The notes: a model not told the origin generated them from the sequence alone. DNA of 64,000 nucleotides from Amyloporia xantha (GCA_036971615.1 JAYKKR010000012.1:310001-374000), one strand, 5' to 3'. Shown: positions 1-13,441, numbered from the stretch's first letter. A program made the numbers and translations.

Positions 1-448
1 CGTGGCGAGATCATCTGAACGTCTGTATTGGTGAGTATTTCCTCAATCGCCAGTGCCACCGTCGTTTGGCCCACCCGTGCAAGATAAGGTTCAGACCAGC
101 ATACCGCCGGACCTACCCACGATGTAATTCTATCGTGGCTAGCGGTAGGTTAGGGCGATAAATGTTTTTAATCTAGTATGAATTTCACCGAAGGTTACTG
201 CTATGTGCATGACTTCCGCGGACGATCAGACCCTTTATTCCCAAAAGGACACTGATTGGGATTTCCATTCTCTCAGAGAAAGCGAACATATATATTTCTA
301 TACGTGTTCGAACACATCAAGTTACATAATCAGACACTGCGAAGGACGTGATATCCGCTTTGTTCGAGTCGATAAACATCGTCTCCCGAAAACCCCACGC
401 AATCCGTGATACCTGCAATACAAAGTCAACAGGAAACACACATGCGAC
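1..448. other. Non-coding left edge
   Basis: No open frame here has coding character or a recognisable domain. It lies beyond the stop codon of the first monooxygenase and probably holds its 3' UTR and terminator. Confidence 0.5.
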
Positions 449-2730
449 CTATACAGCGACGGCAGAGAAGACTTCCCGGAGATACTTTTCTATACCCTCC
501 ACCCCGAAGACTATACCACCTATGACACCGTCCGGTCTGACCACGATGATCCTCATAGACTCTGCTGTCACCTCATAGCCAGTGTGCGCGTGCCCGTCTC
601 CATCGCGCACGACAACGCCCCGCCATGGAAAGCTGCAGGATTGTCTGTCCCCTTCGGATAGATGACAACCGAGTGCAGGAGGTCCGAAGAATACTTCTTC
701 AACAGACCGCACACAGACTCAATCTCTCCCGCCGTGGTGGAGAAAACGAGCACGGTATGATAAGAAGGACCAAAGATGCGGAAGAGACTGGTAGGCTCGC
801 TGCCAGAGTCTTTTCCGTCCGCATTGAGCGGAACCAAACCAGGCGCGTCGGGTGCTCGATCCCCCGCGCGTAGTCCATCGCCTCCCTCTGTGCCGTATAC
901 ATCTAGCGGTTGCTGCTCACGCTTATCAGCGCCATATGTACGCTCGTCGAGAACGATGGAGCTCCATCGGTAGTTCACCCCAAGCTGCTTGACCTCTCTC
1001 CCGCGCCGCGCCGCGACGGCTCGATCGTGTCTATCTGGTGCGTCCGCAACAACTGCACGGTGCAGCTTAGTCGACAGCCCGAGCATATGTGCAATGACGG
1101 GAAGGCGCTCCTCCGTGTACGTCGCCAGCAGAGCTGGTGCGGCGACGCCCTTCTCGACGAGGGCGAGCTTCCACCCGAGGTTGAACTTTGTGGATGGTAT
1201 CGCTTAGATTTGGCGACCGAGATGAGATTTGAGTCACTTACTGCGTCCTGTACACTCGAGTTCATGCCCTGCATGATGGTGAGCGGGACAAAGCTAACAT
1301 CGGAGAGTACCACCGACTGACCTGTGCGCCACCTGGACTGTGTACATGCGCCGCATCTACAGAGGAGACTCAGATCAGCAAAACGCCATCCGTGGACAGA
1401 CTATGGATATGCATACCTCCCGCTACAAATACCCGGCCCTGCGCAAATTTGTCAACCATGCGGACACTTGGCCTGACAGAAAGCAGGCTTCGAATCAACA
1501 CGGCTCTTAATCGCCGGGATCTTCTCTATACCTACTTGAAGTCTGTCTTCCATTTAACTTCACCAAACACCAGATCGTCCCTCTCCGTGCCGTCCTTCAA
1601 AACCTGCACCAGCGCGTCACCTTCTGCATAAATCCGCGCATGGTCCACGGCTCCAGCGACGGCGAATGTGAAGATCCCCTCTGTCTCCGTCGGACGCAGG
1701 GTTACCCTATACGGTAGAGAGACAAAGAACATGAGCGTGGATGTAAAGCTTATAATGGGACAAAACACCTACAACTTGGTCTTGTAGTCACCCCACACAT
1801 GCCAGTGCTGCCATGTGGGTTCGGGCTCGTCAGTGAGGGCCAACGAATTTGAAGTGAAGGCACCTACGTCGCCATCCAGGCCCTTGACCTCAATCTCACC
1901 AAGAATAGTCCGCTCCGAAAGGGACTCGCCGAGAAATGTCAGACCTAGTTGCTTGCGCACGACGCCTTCCGAAACACCCGTACAAAGGGGTCAGTTAGCA
2001 TCACAGACGCCCGTCCACGCAAGCGGCCACACCACCTCACCTTTAGCACCGTCCGCCCCTGCCAGCCAGCGGCAGGTCACTTCCTCTAGCTTCTCCTCAC
2101 CGGCATCTTTCTTTACCAAATGTGCGACGACGTGGTCTGCATACTGCTCAAACGTACGCAGCTCGGTGCCGAGCTCGACGTAGCACCCGTACGTCGCGAG
2201 GTGCTTGCGCAGAATCTCCTCCGCGATGCACTGCCCGACCATCCACGGATTGTTCTGCAGAGTGAACCTAGTCAGCCAATCCTGGTAGGCGGGGGGAGTG
2301 CACGTACATATGGCGTCGACGGCGTCGGGTCTTCCGGGGCCACGATATAGGCCGTCTTGACCGGCTCCTTGCCTCCAGGAAGCTTATAGAAGCGCATCGA
2401 GGGCAGGGCGATTCCATTTGCAAGGATATCGGGTAGGACACCCAGAAGATTGTACACTTCGAGCGTCCTCGGCTGGAAGGTGGATCCGACCGTCAATCCT
2501 TTGCGATAAACGCGTAGGGGCAATTCATCACCTGTATTCCGGCGCCTCGCTGTCCAATGTGGACGTGCTGGTCCTTCTCGACGATGCAGACCTTCACTCC
2601 GTTCTGCACGAGAGTGAGCGCGAGCACGAGTCCCGAGGGGCCCGCACCGACCTGTTTGGAACGGGTTAGCGAGAACAATGAGAGTTTGCATGATACGCAC
2701 AACCAAGACGGGCAGTGTACTGTCAAACAT
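449..2730 (-). pseudogene. FAD-dependent aromatic monooxygenase (phenol-hydroxylase type) with an apparent frameshift
   Basis: Flavoprotein monooxygenase that would hydroxylate an aromatic substrate with NADPH and O2; the substrate is unknown. Exon 1 begins MFDSTLPVLV. After a 49 bp intron (2652-2700) comes the Rossmann motif VGAGPSGL. Further exons follow at 2651-2532, 2472-2308, 2254-2041, 1965-1776 and from 1706. They give the GADGAK and RKQLGLTF segments, the LRPTE motif, and a GDAAHVHSPGG FAD-binding motif split by an intron. The C-terminal thioredoxin-like dimerisation domain (Phe_hydrox_dim type) runs from about 970 to the stop at 449 and ends in the conserved VVRPDGVIGG block. Around 616-622 the frame must shift by one base (H-G-G-A to V-V-R-D) to continue matching its neighbour at 3868-6096, and no GT-AG intron can explain this. 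It is therefore either a recent pseudogene or a sequencing indel. Exons before that point read open. Confidence 0.85.
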
Positions 2731-3867
2731 TGGGTTGCTTAGGTCGAAAATGCTTCAGAAACTGGAGGAGTTAGTCTATGATGGTATGTATAGTGCTCCC
2801 TCATACAATGTGCCAAGCAGTCAGGAGTCTCCAAGCACATGTGGCGATAGGAGGGGATAGGACCCTTGACGTGTCCACACGGCATATTCAACCCAATGGC
2901 ATTGAATACGAGAACAGAACGTCTTGCGAAGAGGTGTCCTTTTATGCCAAACGCTGCCGAACGGACGCGTACTACACGTGCAACGCTGCGGATGAGCGCT
3001 CGCTACAGAAACTAGCAGCAGATCGATGTCTTGACATAGTGTATGTCACTCACCTCTGTTCAAAGTCATGTCTACGAGAAATCCAACACGGTGATTCTAC
3101 GCCGCAACTGGCAGGTCCCTGCCATATCGGTTGGCCTCTGTGTTCATCACGCTCGTAACGCTTGCCGAATAAATATGCGCACTGCACACAGCCCCAGTAC
3201 CCTTGATGTGCGTGCTACCAAGCTTGGCTGTTGTAGGCCATCGAAATCTTCTGCGCACAGGTTTATACTAGGAAATGTGAGCAAGATGTATGCTGAGTCT
3301 TAGTAAGCTACGTCGTATGCAATGGTTTGCCACGAACGATCCACAGATCGATCACTATGCTCAGAGCGATGGAGGTACTGAAGCGCGATCAGCGAACCTT
3401 CAGTACTATAACCCTCTCATCCCCACAACGACAATATGGCAAAGAATTCGACGACTTTCCACATAATCTAGCCACTCCGGAGAGATATCGAATGAATATC
3501 GCAGAAGATGAGTTGGCATAGACAGCACTGATGAATCCGCTATGGAAAGAATCGGGAGGTGACCCAGCATCCGGAATTAGTCGAATATCCGTATCCGCCG
3601 CAATTACTCGCTCATGGGCTAAATCGATTCGTGGCCGTCGGGCACAGCCATCCGTTCAAACCGCCGCTGTCTTGCGTACTGTCGTCGGCGAGTAGCTGCT
3701 TGGCATGTCATTTCGCGAATCGTAATTCCTACAGGGACGTAGCTTGATTACGAGGTTATGTAGTTGCCTTCAGACTCTGATAGCTCCATGATCTAGAAGT
3801 AGTTGCTTAGGAGTTGTGGTGTCTATAGTATTACACAGTGATCAGTACGAGGGACACATCAGTTTCA
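2731..3867. other. Intergenic region between tandem monooxygenases
   Basis: About 1.1 kb holding the promoter of the 449-2730 gene and the 3' end of the next one. Short open frames show no domain, no conserved motif and no plausible splice partners. Confidence 0.5.
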
Positions 3868-6096
3868 CTAATTGGCCCCAGTTGCAGAGAAAATATTCCG
3901 GAAGTACTTCTCTACACCTTGGCTTCCGAGAACAATTCCTCCTATAACTCCATCCGGCCGCACAATCACCACCGTGATCGAGGAATCATCAGAAATCTGG
4001 TAGCCTGCATAGGCATGTCCCTCTCTATCGAGCAGACTGAAGTAAGCACCGTCCTCGACGGTCAGGGGAGGTCCAGCGCCCGCATGGCTAGGATATACGG
4101 CGGTTAGTTGCACGACATCGAGAGGGAATCTGGCCGTGACTTTGGACACGGAGCGGATTTGCTCCGGGTCGGCAGAAAATGCGAGTACCGTGTGATGCGT
4201 CGCACCGAACGTAAAGAATAGCGAGCCCTTCGCAGTCTGCCCCCTCTCCATCACTCCACACGCATCCGGGGCGCGATCGCCCGCCCGCAACACCGCACCG
4301 CTGGAAAAGCCGTACGGGTCCACCGGGGTGGCGTCACTAGTGCCCACGCGCTCGTCGAGCACGACCGGACTCCAGCGGTAATTGACCGTCAGCTGCTTGA
4401 AGATATCCTCATCAGTCAGCCCTATCTCTCCCCCACCCCCGTTTGCGCGGGTCGCCATGCGCTTTTCGAGCAGCTTCGTTGTCAGAACGAGCATCTCTTT
4501 GAGGACGGGCATGCGCTCGGCGCCGTAGGAGGCTAAGAGCGTCGGTGCTGCGAGCCCCTTCTCGACGAGGGCGAGCTTCCAGCTGAGGTTGATCTGTAGA
4601 CGGTCAGTCCGGCCAGGAGGACTGGATGACAGGCACGATACCTACCGCGTCCTGCATGCTAGAATTCATACCCTGCGCAAGCCGCAGTAAGGAGCAGTGC
4701 ACGAAAAAACAATTCATCACGAACCTGGCCGCCAGCGGGACTGTGCACGTGAGCCGCATCTGCGAATAGGACTTGAATTTTTGCTGTCATGCATCTCAAT
4801 GGATGACCTACCACCAGCTAAGAAAACTCGGCCTTCCGACAGCCTGTCCACCATGCGTATGTGGGCTCTACGATAAGCCGTATCAGCATAACCTCGGCCA
4901 GCAGACGAAAGACGCGGACCTGAAAATGCCTATAGACACGACTTTCCCGTATATCAAATCTTCCCGCTGCGTCCCCACACGAAGCGCCTTCACCAGTTCC
5001 TCCCGATCCGCCACCATCTTCGCATAGTCATGATTTCCACTTACGATGAATGCGAAGAGGCCCGGCGTCTCGGTCGGGCGTAGCACGACCCTAGATGGGG
5101 TCAGGAGAAAATTCAGACCGGAGCTGCACGCGCTGACGAGAAGGGGAGACACGCTACAATGTAGTGGACGGATCCCCCCATTTGTGCAGGAACTGCGGTC
5201 GGCATCGGTGTCGGTATACAGATCACATATCCATGTTGAGCCGCTCACCTGCGCACTCAGCCCCTCCACTTCGATCTCCCCAACGACAGACTGCTCGGAT
5301 CGCTGTTCTCCATCGAATTTTAGTCCCAGCTGCTTGCGCACCGCACCTATATGGTCTCCATGAGTTGCGCGTCCGCAATCAGAAAACGATACACTCACTG
5401 TGTGCCCCATCAGCGCCGGCCAGCCAACGGCACGCGAAGGTCTCAGTGGTTTCTCCCCCGCCCGCCGTCTTTACAATGTGCGCCACCACACGGTCTGGAA
5501 ACTGCTCCAGCCCGCGCAGCTCCGTGCCCAGCTCGACGTGGCAGCCGTAACGCGCCAGGTGCGAGCGTAGAATGGACTCGGCGTGATTCTGCCCCAGGAA
5601 CATCGGGTTGGGCTGGCAGTGGCTAGGATCAAAACATGTGTTTCGGCGAGACGTTAATGAGACGCGTACGTACGTAGGGGATGGTCGGGGTAGGCTCGAC
5701 GGTTATGTCGTATGTTTTCACGGGCTCCACACCGCCAGGAAGCTTGTAGATACATACCGGTGGCACGGGTATACCTGTCGCGAGCACATCTGGGAGCACG
5801 CCCAGGAATTTGTAGAGCTCTAAGGTCCGAGGCTGCGCATACGAGTGGGAAGAGATTACTCGATAGCAGCGTACAAAAGTGCAATACCTGAATTCCGACA
5901 CCACGCTGAGCTATGTGGAATTGCTCGGCTTTATCGATGATCCTGACAGGTATCCTGCTCTTCAGAAGGACGAGTGCAAGAATCAATCCTGACGGGCCAG
6001 CCCCTGCCTGGAGTAGAGCATGAATCAGCCAGAGATGAGGGATCACTGACGTTCAGGACACACGATCAGGACCGGCAGGACAGGCTCAGTTGACAT
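3868..6096 (-). CDS. FAD-dependent aromatic monooxygenase (phenol-hydroxylase type), intact
   Basis: Paralogue of the 449-2730 gene with the same intron plan and an open frame throughout. Exon 1 begins MSTEPVLPVLI at 6096. After one intron come AGAGPSGL (FAD Rossmann loop), the RIIDK and RGVGIQ segments, LPGGVEPVKT, and GADGAH joined across an intron to SAVRKQLGLKF. Next are FLHKWGDPSTT and VVLRPTE, VFLAG joined to AAHVHSP (second FAD motif), and GMNSSMQDA joined to INLSWKLALVEKG. The C-terminal thioredoxin-like dimerisation domain ends in VIVRPDGVIGGIVLG. About ten exons and roughly 600 residues, the usual family size. Expected to be a cytosolic NADPH- and O2-dependent hydroxylase acting on phenolic or other aromatic compounds. 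The substrate cannot be read from sequence, and no biosynthetic cluster genes adjoin it. A role in lignin-derived aromatic catabolism is inference. Confidence 0.9.
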
Positions 6097-6453
6097 GTCT
6101 AGTTGGGCGGCTCAAATCGCAAAGAAAGGAGATATAGCGGTTCCCAGACAAAGTGGCAAGTGATCTGAAGCTGCCTTTATGTCTCCTCCGCTGGTACTGG
6201 GTCGAACTTGTCTTTGGCGAAGTCATCTGCATGCATAACAACTAAACAAGCCGCGAAAGCGCTCAGAGCCGAGAATACACGCAACGAACTGCGCCGTGCC
6301 TTATAACCACCAGTCGCGGCTGTCACTTGCACAGTAACATTAGATCGCAGTCTCAGAAACACCAAGAAGCACATGAGGATGAGAAGGAGACAGACGCATT
6401 GCAACCGTCACGCCTACTTGTGGCTGCGGCTGAACCCATGAGAACTATACAAT
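6097..6453. other. Upstream region of the intact monooxygenase
   Basis: Holds the promoter of the minus-strand monooxygenase and stops at the CCC target site of the Plavaka element. A 75-codon minus-strand frame with a hydrophobic N-terminus (6177-6404) matches nothing I recognise and is not called. Confidence 0.45.
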
Positions 6454-6456
6454 CCC

Positions 6457-6472
6457 CATCAGCAAATCGACG
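6457..6472 (+). repeat. Left TIR of Plavaka element
   Basis: CATCAGCAAATCGACG. It is the inverted match of 13442-13457 and directly follows the CCC target duplication. The first ten bases are shared by other elements in the window at 12977, 43852 and 48607. Confidence 0.9.
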
Positions 6473-6984
6473 AGTCGTCTGAACGATCTGAGACGCCTGG
6501 ATCAGGCCGTTTCAGACGCGAAGGCATAAGTAGAACGGGTCTTACCTAGATGGGACCTGCTGATTTAAGATTTCGCGGACTTACTCCAGCTACCTTCAGG
6601 CCATACAAAGAGGTAATAAGACGATGGTCAGACTGATGCAGGCACAATTCAGATTATTCTCAGGCGCGCCGCCAGGCACATATAAGATTAGAAAAGAATG
6701 TAATTTGTCTTCCAGTCCATAAGAACAATATTCAAGTTATATACATTAAAGTCGGATTAAGTCACTATCGAAAATGTAATGTGCATAGCGGTGCCTACGC
6801 GACCCGGAGAACCGAACAAGGAAAAACGTGCATAACGATGCTTGCGCAACCTGGAGAACCGAACGAGGAAAACGATGGTATATGTGCACGAACGATGCTG
6901 GAAGTGCTGTTGACACGGCGGGACATCGAACTTGAAGTAAAGAACACCCGAACTGTTGAAGTCATACCGTCAGAATGCAAGCGT

Positions 6985-9038
6985 TCAACAGCGATGAAGT
7001 TTGAACACACCTTCACACTTCAGCATCATCCGAATCCTCGATAAACTCTCGGTCATCCTCAGCTGCTTCTCCGTCGCCGACTTCCCCGGCGCAAGCTGGC
7101 TTTGCGAGTCGGCATACCATTCTGCAGTTTCGAGAATCTTCGTCCACGTCGCCTCTTTCAGATCGAGTGTCGAATTGAGGTAGCGGTTGGCGGCGGCCCC
7201 ATAGTTGTCTTGCGAGAATCGATCGTCACCTTTCTTGAATTTGCCTGTGGAATACATCCTGATCGCCCGTTCAACCTGCGTGTATGGTGAAATGCGAGTA
7301 CAGTGAGCGTATATTGACAAGCCACTTACTGCTGCGAGGGAGAAGGCTAGTGCAGCATATGGGTAATCGCTCTCATGGGCTGAGCGTGCGGTCACCGCAA
7401 AGTGGTACCCGAGCGTGCGAGTGATGTAGTCTGCTTGGAAAATGCCGACATTCTTGACCTGTAAATGGACGTGATGAACAGACCTTGTGACCATGATTGA
7501 CAATACGTACCGAACCATTGGCTGTCTGCTTCACCCCAGTATACCGAAAAGGTAGCCCAGGCCCCAAATGGTATTCAACCCACTCGGCCTTTCGCTGCGA
7601 GTCACGGAACACATCTTCATCGTCGAGGAATGACGAAACTGCTTCAATTGCTGCTTTACCAAAGCCAGCTCGCCATTCATATATCTTCTGGAGAGTCTGT
7701 GAAAGGTAAAGTGATGATGAATGTTATGAGAGATGTGTCCCAATCAACTTACCAGCTCATAGACAGCATCACGCGGTTCAATGACGACGTCAAGCTCAGG
7801 GAAGACTTCTTTGAAAGATTCGCGTGCCAGGCCAAGGAGATTGATGCCATAAAGAGACCACAGGTTCTGCGCAAGATCGCCGAGGAATTTCAAGACACGA
7901 GGGATGTATCTGAACCGCCAGTGGCCAATCAACTCACGCGGAATAGGTAAGTCCGCATTCGTGAATCGGCGACGTGGGCGCCGGCCCCTGCACCCGCGGT
8001 ACTATTATCGCCTCCCGGAGGGCTCTCCGGGTCATTGGAAGCTTCTTGGGTGGGTGCGCTCTTGATGATCTCAACGATGCCCTGTTGCCTCGCGGTTATG
8101 TGGCGAAATCCCTCAAACAGTAAAATACAACTTACCTGCACAGTGTTCCGCACATCGGCTTGACCTTCTGCAGTCCGACTGGTCTGGCTCGACGACTGAT
8201 CAGCGCGATCGACTGGATTCGTATCTGCGACAACCGGCGTATCAGGTCTTTGAACCGAGGGCTCGGGCATTTCGCGCCTCCCCCCACGCTGTGGGACTAT
8301 CCAATCCTTACGCAGACCAGAAGGGCGTGCAGGCGCTGCCTTAGCCTTCTTCGAGCTGACAAGAGAATGTAAGTACTCAGCACTCTTTATGTAGAAATCA
8401 CAACACTTACCGTGAACCAGAAGAGGCCTCCATGCTCCTACTATCCAAGGCTGTGACTTTGCGCTTGGTACCTTTGGCAGTGGCACCAACAGACTGAGCG
8501 ACGCTGGATGAAGGCGCGCTCGCATCGATGTGCGCACGTGAGCGCGCACTGGCCTTTCCGGGTGTGATGTCGGGCGTCGGCGCCTTACCGATCTTGCTGA
8601 GTGCAGCGACCACGTCTGCGCGCGAGAGTTTTTTTGTCTTACGACGGCCAGGTTTCTTGACTTCAGGCGAGTCATTTTCATCGTCTACTTCATCCTCACC
8701 AGCACTGCCTTCCTCGAAATCAACAGGACTATCGAGGACTGCCACAGAGGCCTGATGTGGCAATGAGAAAGGTCACATAGCTCACAGTGAAATGCAACAC
8801 GAACCTCTTGGATATCCTTCTCGCGAAGTTCGGCTTCAAGCTCTGCAATGCGCTTGGCAAGCGCAGCTTGTGTTGCGGCTGTGTCTTCATCTCGCATTCT
8901 CTCGCGCTCACGGTCCACCTCTACTTGCGCAGGTGTACGACGCGGCTTGCGGCCTTCTTCCTCAACGCCAGCAAGGACACGGTAATTCGGCTGTGCGACC
9001 TGGTTAGCCGGATTTGCAGAGCGCGTACCGTATGCCAT
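6985..9038 (-). CDS. DUF6532-like accessory protein of the Plavaka element (possible frameshift)
   Basis: Multi-exon gene starting MAYGTRSANPANQ at 9038. The N-terminal exon is basic and forms a coiled coil (RIAELEAELREKDIQ). Next is a low-complexity acidic then basic region with GRRKTKKLSRADVV and KGTKRKV, likely nuclear. The C-terminal half is globular: NADLPIPRELIGHW, IYEWRAGFGKAAIE, YHFAVTARSAH, YPYAALAFSLAAVERAI and MYSTGKFKK. I associate this pattern with DUF6532, a basidiomycete domain of unknown function often found beside DNA transposons. Introns carry clear GT-AG borders, for example near 8754-8815 and 7684-7755. Between about 7965 and 8010 the frame of the Ser/Gly-rich exon does not join the NADLPIP exon by any canonical splice, so a one- or two-base indel is suspected. 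It is transcribed divergently from the transposase, and a role as an element-encoded DNA-binding cofactor is inference. Confidence 0.7.
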
Positions 9039-9535
9039 AACAATTTAACTTGAAGGTGAGCTTCAGGTGGTAATAAAGATGAAAAAGGAGTGACGAAGAT
9101 GGAGAATTGAACGAGTGGGTGATTTCAGGTGCAGACTGAAGCTTAGGATACTCGAGCGAAGCCGTTGACTTATAACTGCAGCTGTGGAGTGAAGCCATGG
9201 TGAGTCCAAGCATCATAGTCGGATTGGCTGACATCACGCTGACGTTCAGTGCACAGGAAAATGACACAGGAATCGTCACAAAACGGAGCCGAGTGGTGTC
9301 GTGCAAAGGAGCAGGTTGGCGAGGTATCTCCATGGTCACTGCGGTGAACAATTTTCCGATCGCCCCGTACCTGGCCCGTTGCGCCGGTCATGCGTACACG
9401 CAGACTGGTAAAATTTTCATTCTAGCACTACACACTGTCTACTGTACAACATTGGCGATTATCATATCCCGTACCTTCACTTTAAATTGAATACTTGCTT
9501 ACCCTGCTCAGCCCCGAGGCGAAGTCAGCATTTCA
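9039..9535. promoter_or_regulatory. Divergent promoter region of the Plavaka element
   Basis: About 500 bp between the start codons of the two divergent element genes. No gene fits here, so both promoters must lie in it. No specific box is called. Confidence 0.5.
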
Positions 9536-12500
9536 ATGCCAATCAATCTAGTACAGACACGACGGAAACATGCAGCGCTCCGCTTCCAGTGTCCATCTTG
9601 CCCGCGATCATTCCGCAATGCCTCTGGACGGACGCAGCACTATAACGCGATACACCGTCTTCTGCAGCATCCAGGGGTTCCTGCCTTATCGTCCCAGAAT
9701 GCAGCACACAGTCTGTGTGATACCCAGTCTGTCGAAGTTGAAGATATCCATCATAAACCGGCAGGTTTACATCGGCAAATTCACCCTCTAATCGACGGTA
9801 TGTTCCACATGGCTTTAGGAAGAATAACAAGCTAATGTAGGACAATATTGTTAGGCAAACCTTGCGACAGGAATGGTGTATACTTACCTCCAGGCTCATC
9901 ACCTCCACCTCAGACAGCCGCAGATCCTGACGACTGGTCCCCATATAACAGTCGAATCGAATTTGAGATGGCAGAGTTCTTGTTCAAATCAGCCCAGATG
10001 CCGCAGATGAAAATCAATGTCCTTATGGATCTCTGGGCGGCCTCCGTGTTACGAGATGGACGTTCTCCCCCATTTTCCGATTATAAGGACTTGCATGCTG
10101 TAATCGATTCCACTCCTCTTGGCGGCGTTCCATGGCAGTCGTTCACGGTGCGATATACCGGACCCCATCCTGACGGCGAGATTCCGACTTGGATGACAGC
10201 CGAGCACGAAATATGGTTTCGTGATCCTCGCACTGTGACCTTGAACATGCTGGGGAATGTTGACTTCGATGGCGAGTTCGATGCGGCACCATATCGGGAA
10301 TTCGATTCAGAAGGCCAACGTCAGTATACAAACCTCATGTCGGGCAACTGGGCGTGGCGTCAAGCCGTATGCTAGATTTCATTTATTGCATCTATTTGCA
10401 TCTATTGACTCTGAGTCTTAGGACGAGATCGCCAAAGACGAAAAGACACATGGTGCTATGTTTGTGCCAGTCATTCTTGGTAGTGACAAGACTACAGTTT
10501 CGGTTGCGACAGGGCAGACGGATTATTATCCTCTGTACATCTCTAATGGAAATGTATTCAACGGGGTCCGCCGAGCGCACCGTGATGCCGTCTCTGTGGT
10601 TGCATTTCTGGCTATACCGAAAGGTTTGTGCTGAACACGAGACCCATGATAGTATTTAGGCTGATTTATGATTGTAGCCGAACGTAAGGATGCCGACACC
10701 AATGAGTATCGCTCATTTCGGCGACAGCTCTTCCATACAAGTGTCGCGTTCATCCTCGACACATTGCGACCTGGTATGTCACAACCGGAGGTCACGCGCT
10801 GCCCGGATGGGCACTTCCGACAGGTGATTTATGGACTCGCGCCGTATATCGCGGATTATCCAGAACAAGCACTTGTGTCTTGTATTGTACAAGGCTGGTG
10901 TCCCATGTGAGTACAGTAGGGTTGTGATGTTCCTCTTCCTCCTGACACATATTCAGCTGTTTACAGCATCGGAATAATCTCGACAGCCCTATACCTGACG
11001 GCCGCCGATCACGCGAGCACACTGAAGAACTCATTCGGGCATTCGATCCCGGCACGTTGTGGGATGAATACGGACTAGTAGCGAATGTCATAGTGAGTAT
11101 CAGTTTCAAATAAGTACATATCTCGTTCTCATCATTCTGTAGCCGTTCACGACCAATTTCCCCCGCGCTGACATACATGAGTTGCTGTCTGGCGACCTTC
11201 TACATCAAGTGATCAAGGGGTCCTTCAAAGACCACCTCGTCACCTGGGTTGGTACGTATCTTGTTCGGATACATGGTGAATTGCGTGGAAACGAAATGCT
11301 TGATCAAATCGACCGGAGGTGCGTTCATGTCACTCTTGACAGCGCATGGGAGCCATGCTCACGCCCTCCTTGGCACCGTATGTATCGGATGACAGAATAG
11401 CAGCTGTACCGCCTTTTCCTGGTCTGCGACATTTTCCACAAGGGCGAGACTTCAAACAATGGACAGGTGATGACTCCAAGGCTTTAATGAAGGTTCGTCT
11501 TTTGCAATACTACTACCAATTTCAGCCGTTACAGATTTTAACGATGTTGACTTAGATCTATCTTCCCGCTATTCAAGGTCTGGTCCCGCCTGTTATGGTT
11601 CGTGCTATTGGGGCTTTCTTGGAATTCTGTTATCTGGCTCGCCGAGCTGTACAGACCGAGAAGACAATACTCGGCATGAAGACTGCGCTTGGGCACTTCC
11701 ATCGCGATCGGGAAGTCTTCCGAGAGTCGGGTGTACGACCTACTGGGTTCTCGATGCCCCGACAACACTCCCTCGACCACTATGAACGTCATGTTCGCAA
11801 CTTCGGGGCACCGAATGGTCTATGCTCTTCAATTACGGAAGCCAAACACATCAAAGCTGTAAAGGAGCCGTGGCGCCGCTCAAGTCGATTCGATGCGCTC
11901 GGCCAGATGCTCCTTACCAACCAACGGCTTGACAAGCTCGCCGCATCGCGTGTGGACTTCACTGCAAGGGGCATGCTCCACGGAACATGTCTGTCAGAAG
12001 AACTCACCAGGCTCGAGACTCTTCAAGCCAGTAGAAATGGTGAAGAGCCTCTTGAAGCCGACTGTTCAGCCATAGATAATCAAATGTGCATTGAGGAGCC
12101 TAATGGGGAAAGGGTCGGAAACGGCGCTGAAGACATTGAAATAGATGCCGGTGACGTAGACTCGGATGAGGAAGAGGAGGGTAGTGAAGGTGACGAAGAG
12201 TTCAGCATGGTTGAAGGCTCGCGCATTGATGGGGAGGTCACAATGGCCCGTCGCCCTGGTATGTTTTGAGTATTTCCCATCCGCTACAATGTGATTGACC
12301 CATGAGCTTGATATTGTAGTCCCACGATATCCACGCACGCTCGAGGCACTCGGCACTCATCTCCACATTCCACACCTACCTATTCTCGTCGCTCGCTGCC
12401 TGTTTGCGCAAGCTCACACTGAGGAACCTCTCCCAGATGACGACAGTCTTCAGCTCGGCGACACAAGCCGTGTTCGAGTTTTCCATTCTGCTGTTGCAAC

Positions 12501-12972
12501 ATTCTATGCACCTAGTGACCTCTCAGGCGTCGGCGGCATGCACCGTGAACGCATCCGTGCTACTCCAACTTGGCGGCGAGGACCTCCCCGCTACGACTGC
12601 ATCTATATCAGCAAGGACCCGTCTCAAAACGGCTTCCGTAGTCTGTTCATTGGGCGGGTGCGCCTGTTCTTTTCATTTCGATTGAACAACCGCGAAGTCG
12701 AATGCGCACTCATCGAGGAGTTCTCTGCAGTCGGCGATGAGCCTGACGAAGAGACTGGGATGTGGGTCGTTACCCCAGATCTCGACCTTGACGGCAGCCG
12801 CACTGTGTCAGTCGTTCTTCTAGACAGTATCCTGCGTGCCGCACATCTGATCGGCGTGGCAGGTGAGCATCTTCTGCCTCGCAATTTTCATTTCTCGGAA
12901 TCCCTCGATGCATTTCAAGCATTCTATGTAAATAAGTATGCCGACCATCATGCTCACGAAATCGCATTCTGA
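9536..12972 (+). CDS. Plavaka transposase, apparently intact
   Basis: Starts MPINLVQTRRKH with a C2H2-type finger (CPSCPRSFRNASGRTQHYNAIH). After the first intron come KPCDRNGVYLPP and the long conserved Plavaka core: LMDLWAASV, STPLGGVPWQSFTV, NGNVFNGVRRAHRDAV and FAIP-type FLAIPK. Next are RQLFHTSVAFILDTL, GPYIADYPEQAL-like APYIADYPEQAL, GWCPICLQ, FPRADIHELLSGDLLHQ, PPFPGLRHFPQG and FKQWTGDDSKALMK. The last part has FGAPNGLCSSITEAKHIKAVKEP and QMLLTNQRLDKLAASRVDF, an acidic Glu/Asp-rich insert (about 12100-12230), then HLIGVAGEHLLP before the stop. Eight or more exons join in frame through GT-AG introns with no stop or shift that I can find. It would bind the CATCAG ends and catalyse cut-and-paste transposition in the nucleus. 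Family assignment comes from recognised motif order. Confidence 0.93.
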
Positions 12973-12976
12973 GCCT

Positions 12977-13177
12977 CATCAGCAAATGTCAAATTTGACT
13001 TATCCACTTAATCACACTTTTTTTGACTTTTTGTCCTGTTTAAGACATTTAAGACTGGTTTAAGACCATTTCAAAGTGAAGGGATCGTATTAATTTTGTC
13101 TTAATGCACTTAATTCTCTTATTAAGACAGATAAGTGCAATATAAGTACATTAAGGCAAATTTGACATTTCCTGATG
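12977..13177. mobile_element. 201 bp MITE with Plavaka-type ends, inside the Plavaka element
   Basis: Begins CATCAGCAAATGTCAAATTT and ends in the near-complement, ...AAATTTGACATTTCCTGATG. The interior is AT-rich with further small inverted repeats built on TTTAAGAC and GTCTTAA. The first ten bases equal the host element's TIR. Flanks give at best a 2 bp duplication (CT). It starts four bases after the transposase stop, so it may provide or disrupt the 3' UTR. Confidence 0.75.
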
Positions 13178-13441
13178 CTGTCAGATCTTAGGTATAAAAC
13201 ATCATGTATAATAATCCAATACATACTACTAGTACACTGTGAACTGATGCCGCGGCGATAAACTGTGCAATCTTACGTGGCTTGTATTCCTTTTCACGCC
13301 ATTAGGTGACTGAGAATGTCTTGGGGGTCTTACCCGTTCGCTCAGTGACAAGCAAACAAACCCGTCAGGTGATTAAGGCGGCAGTCAGACGTACAGTATG
13401 TCTCAGGCGCGATTCAGACAGCTCAGTCTAAAAAGACAATG

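Noticed and set aside
6177..6404. Minus-strand 75-codon frame with hydrophobic start
   Set aside because: No family match, no conserved neighbour role and outside the transposon; too weak to call.
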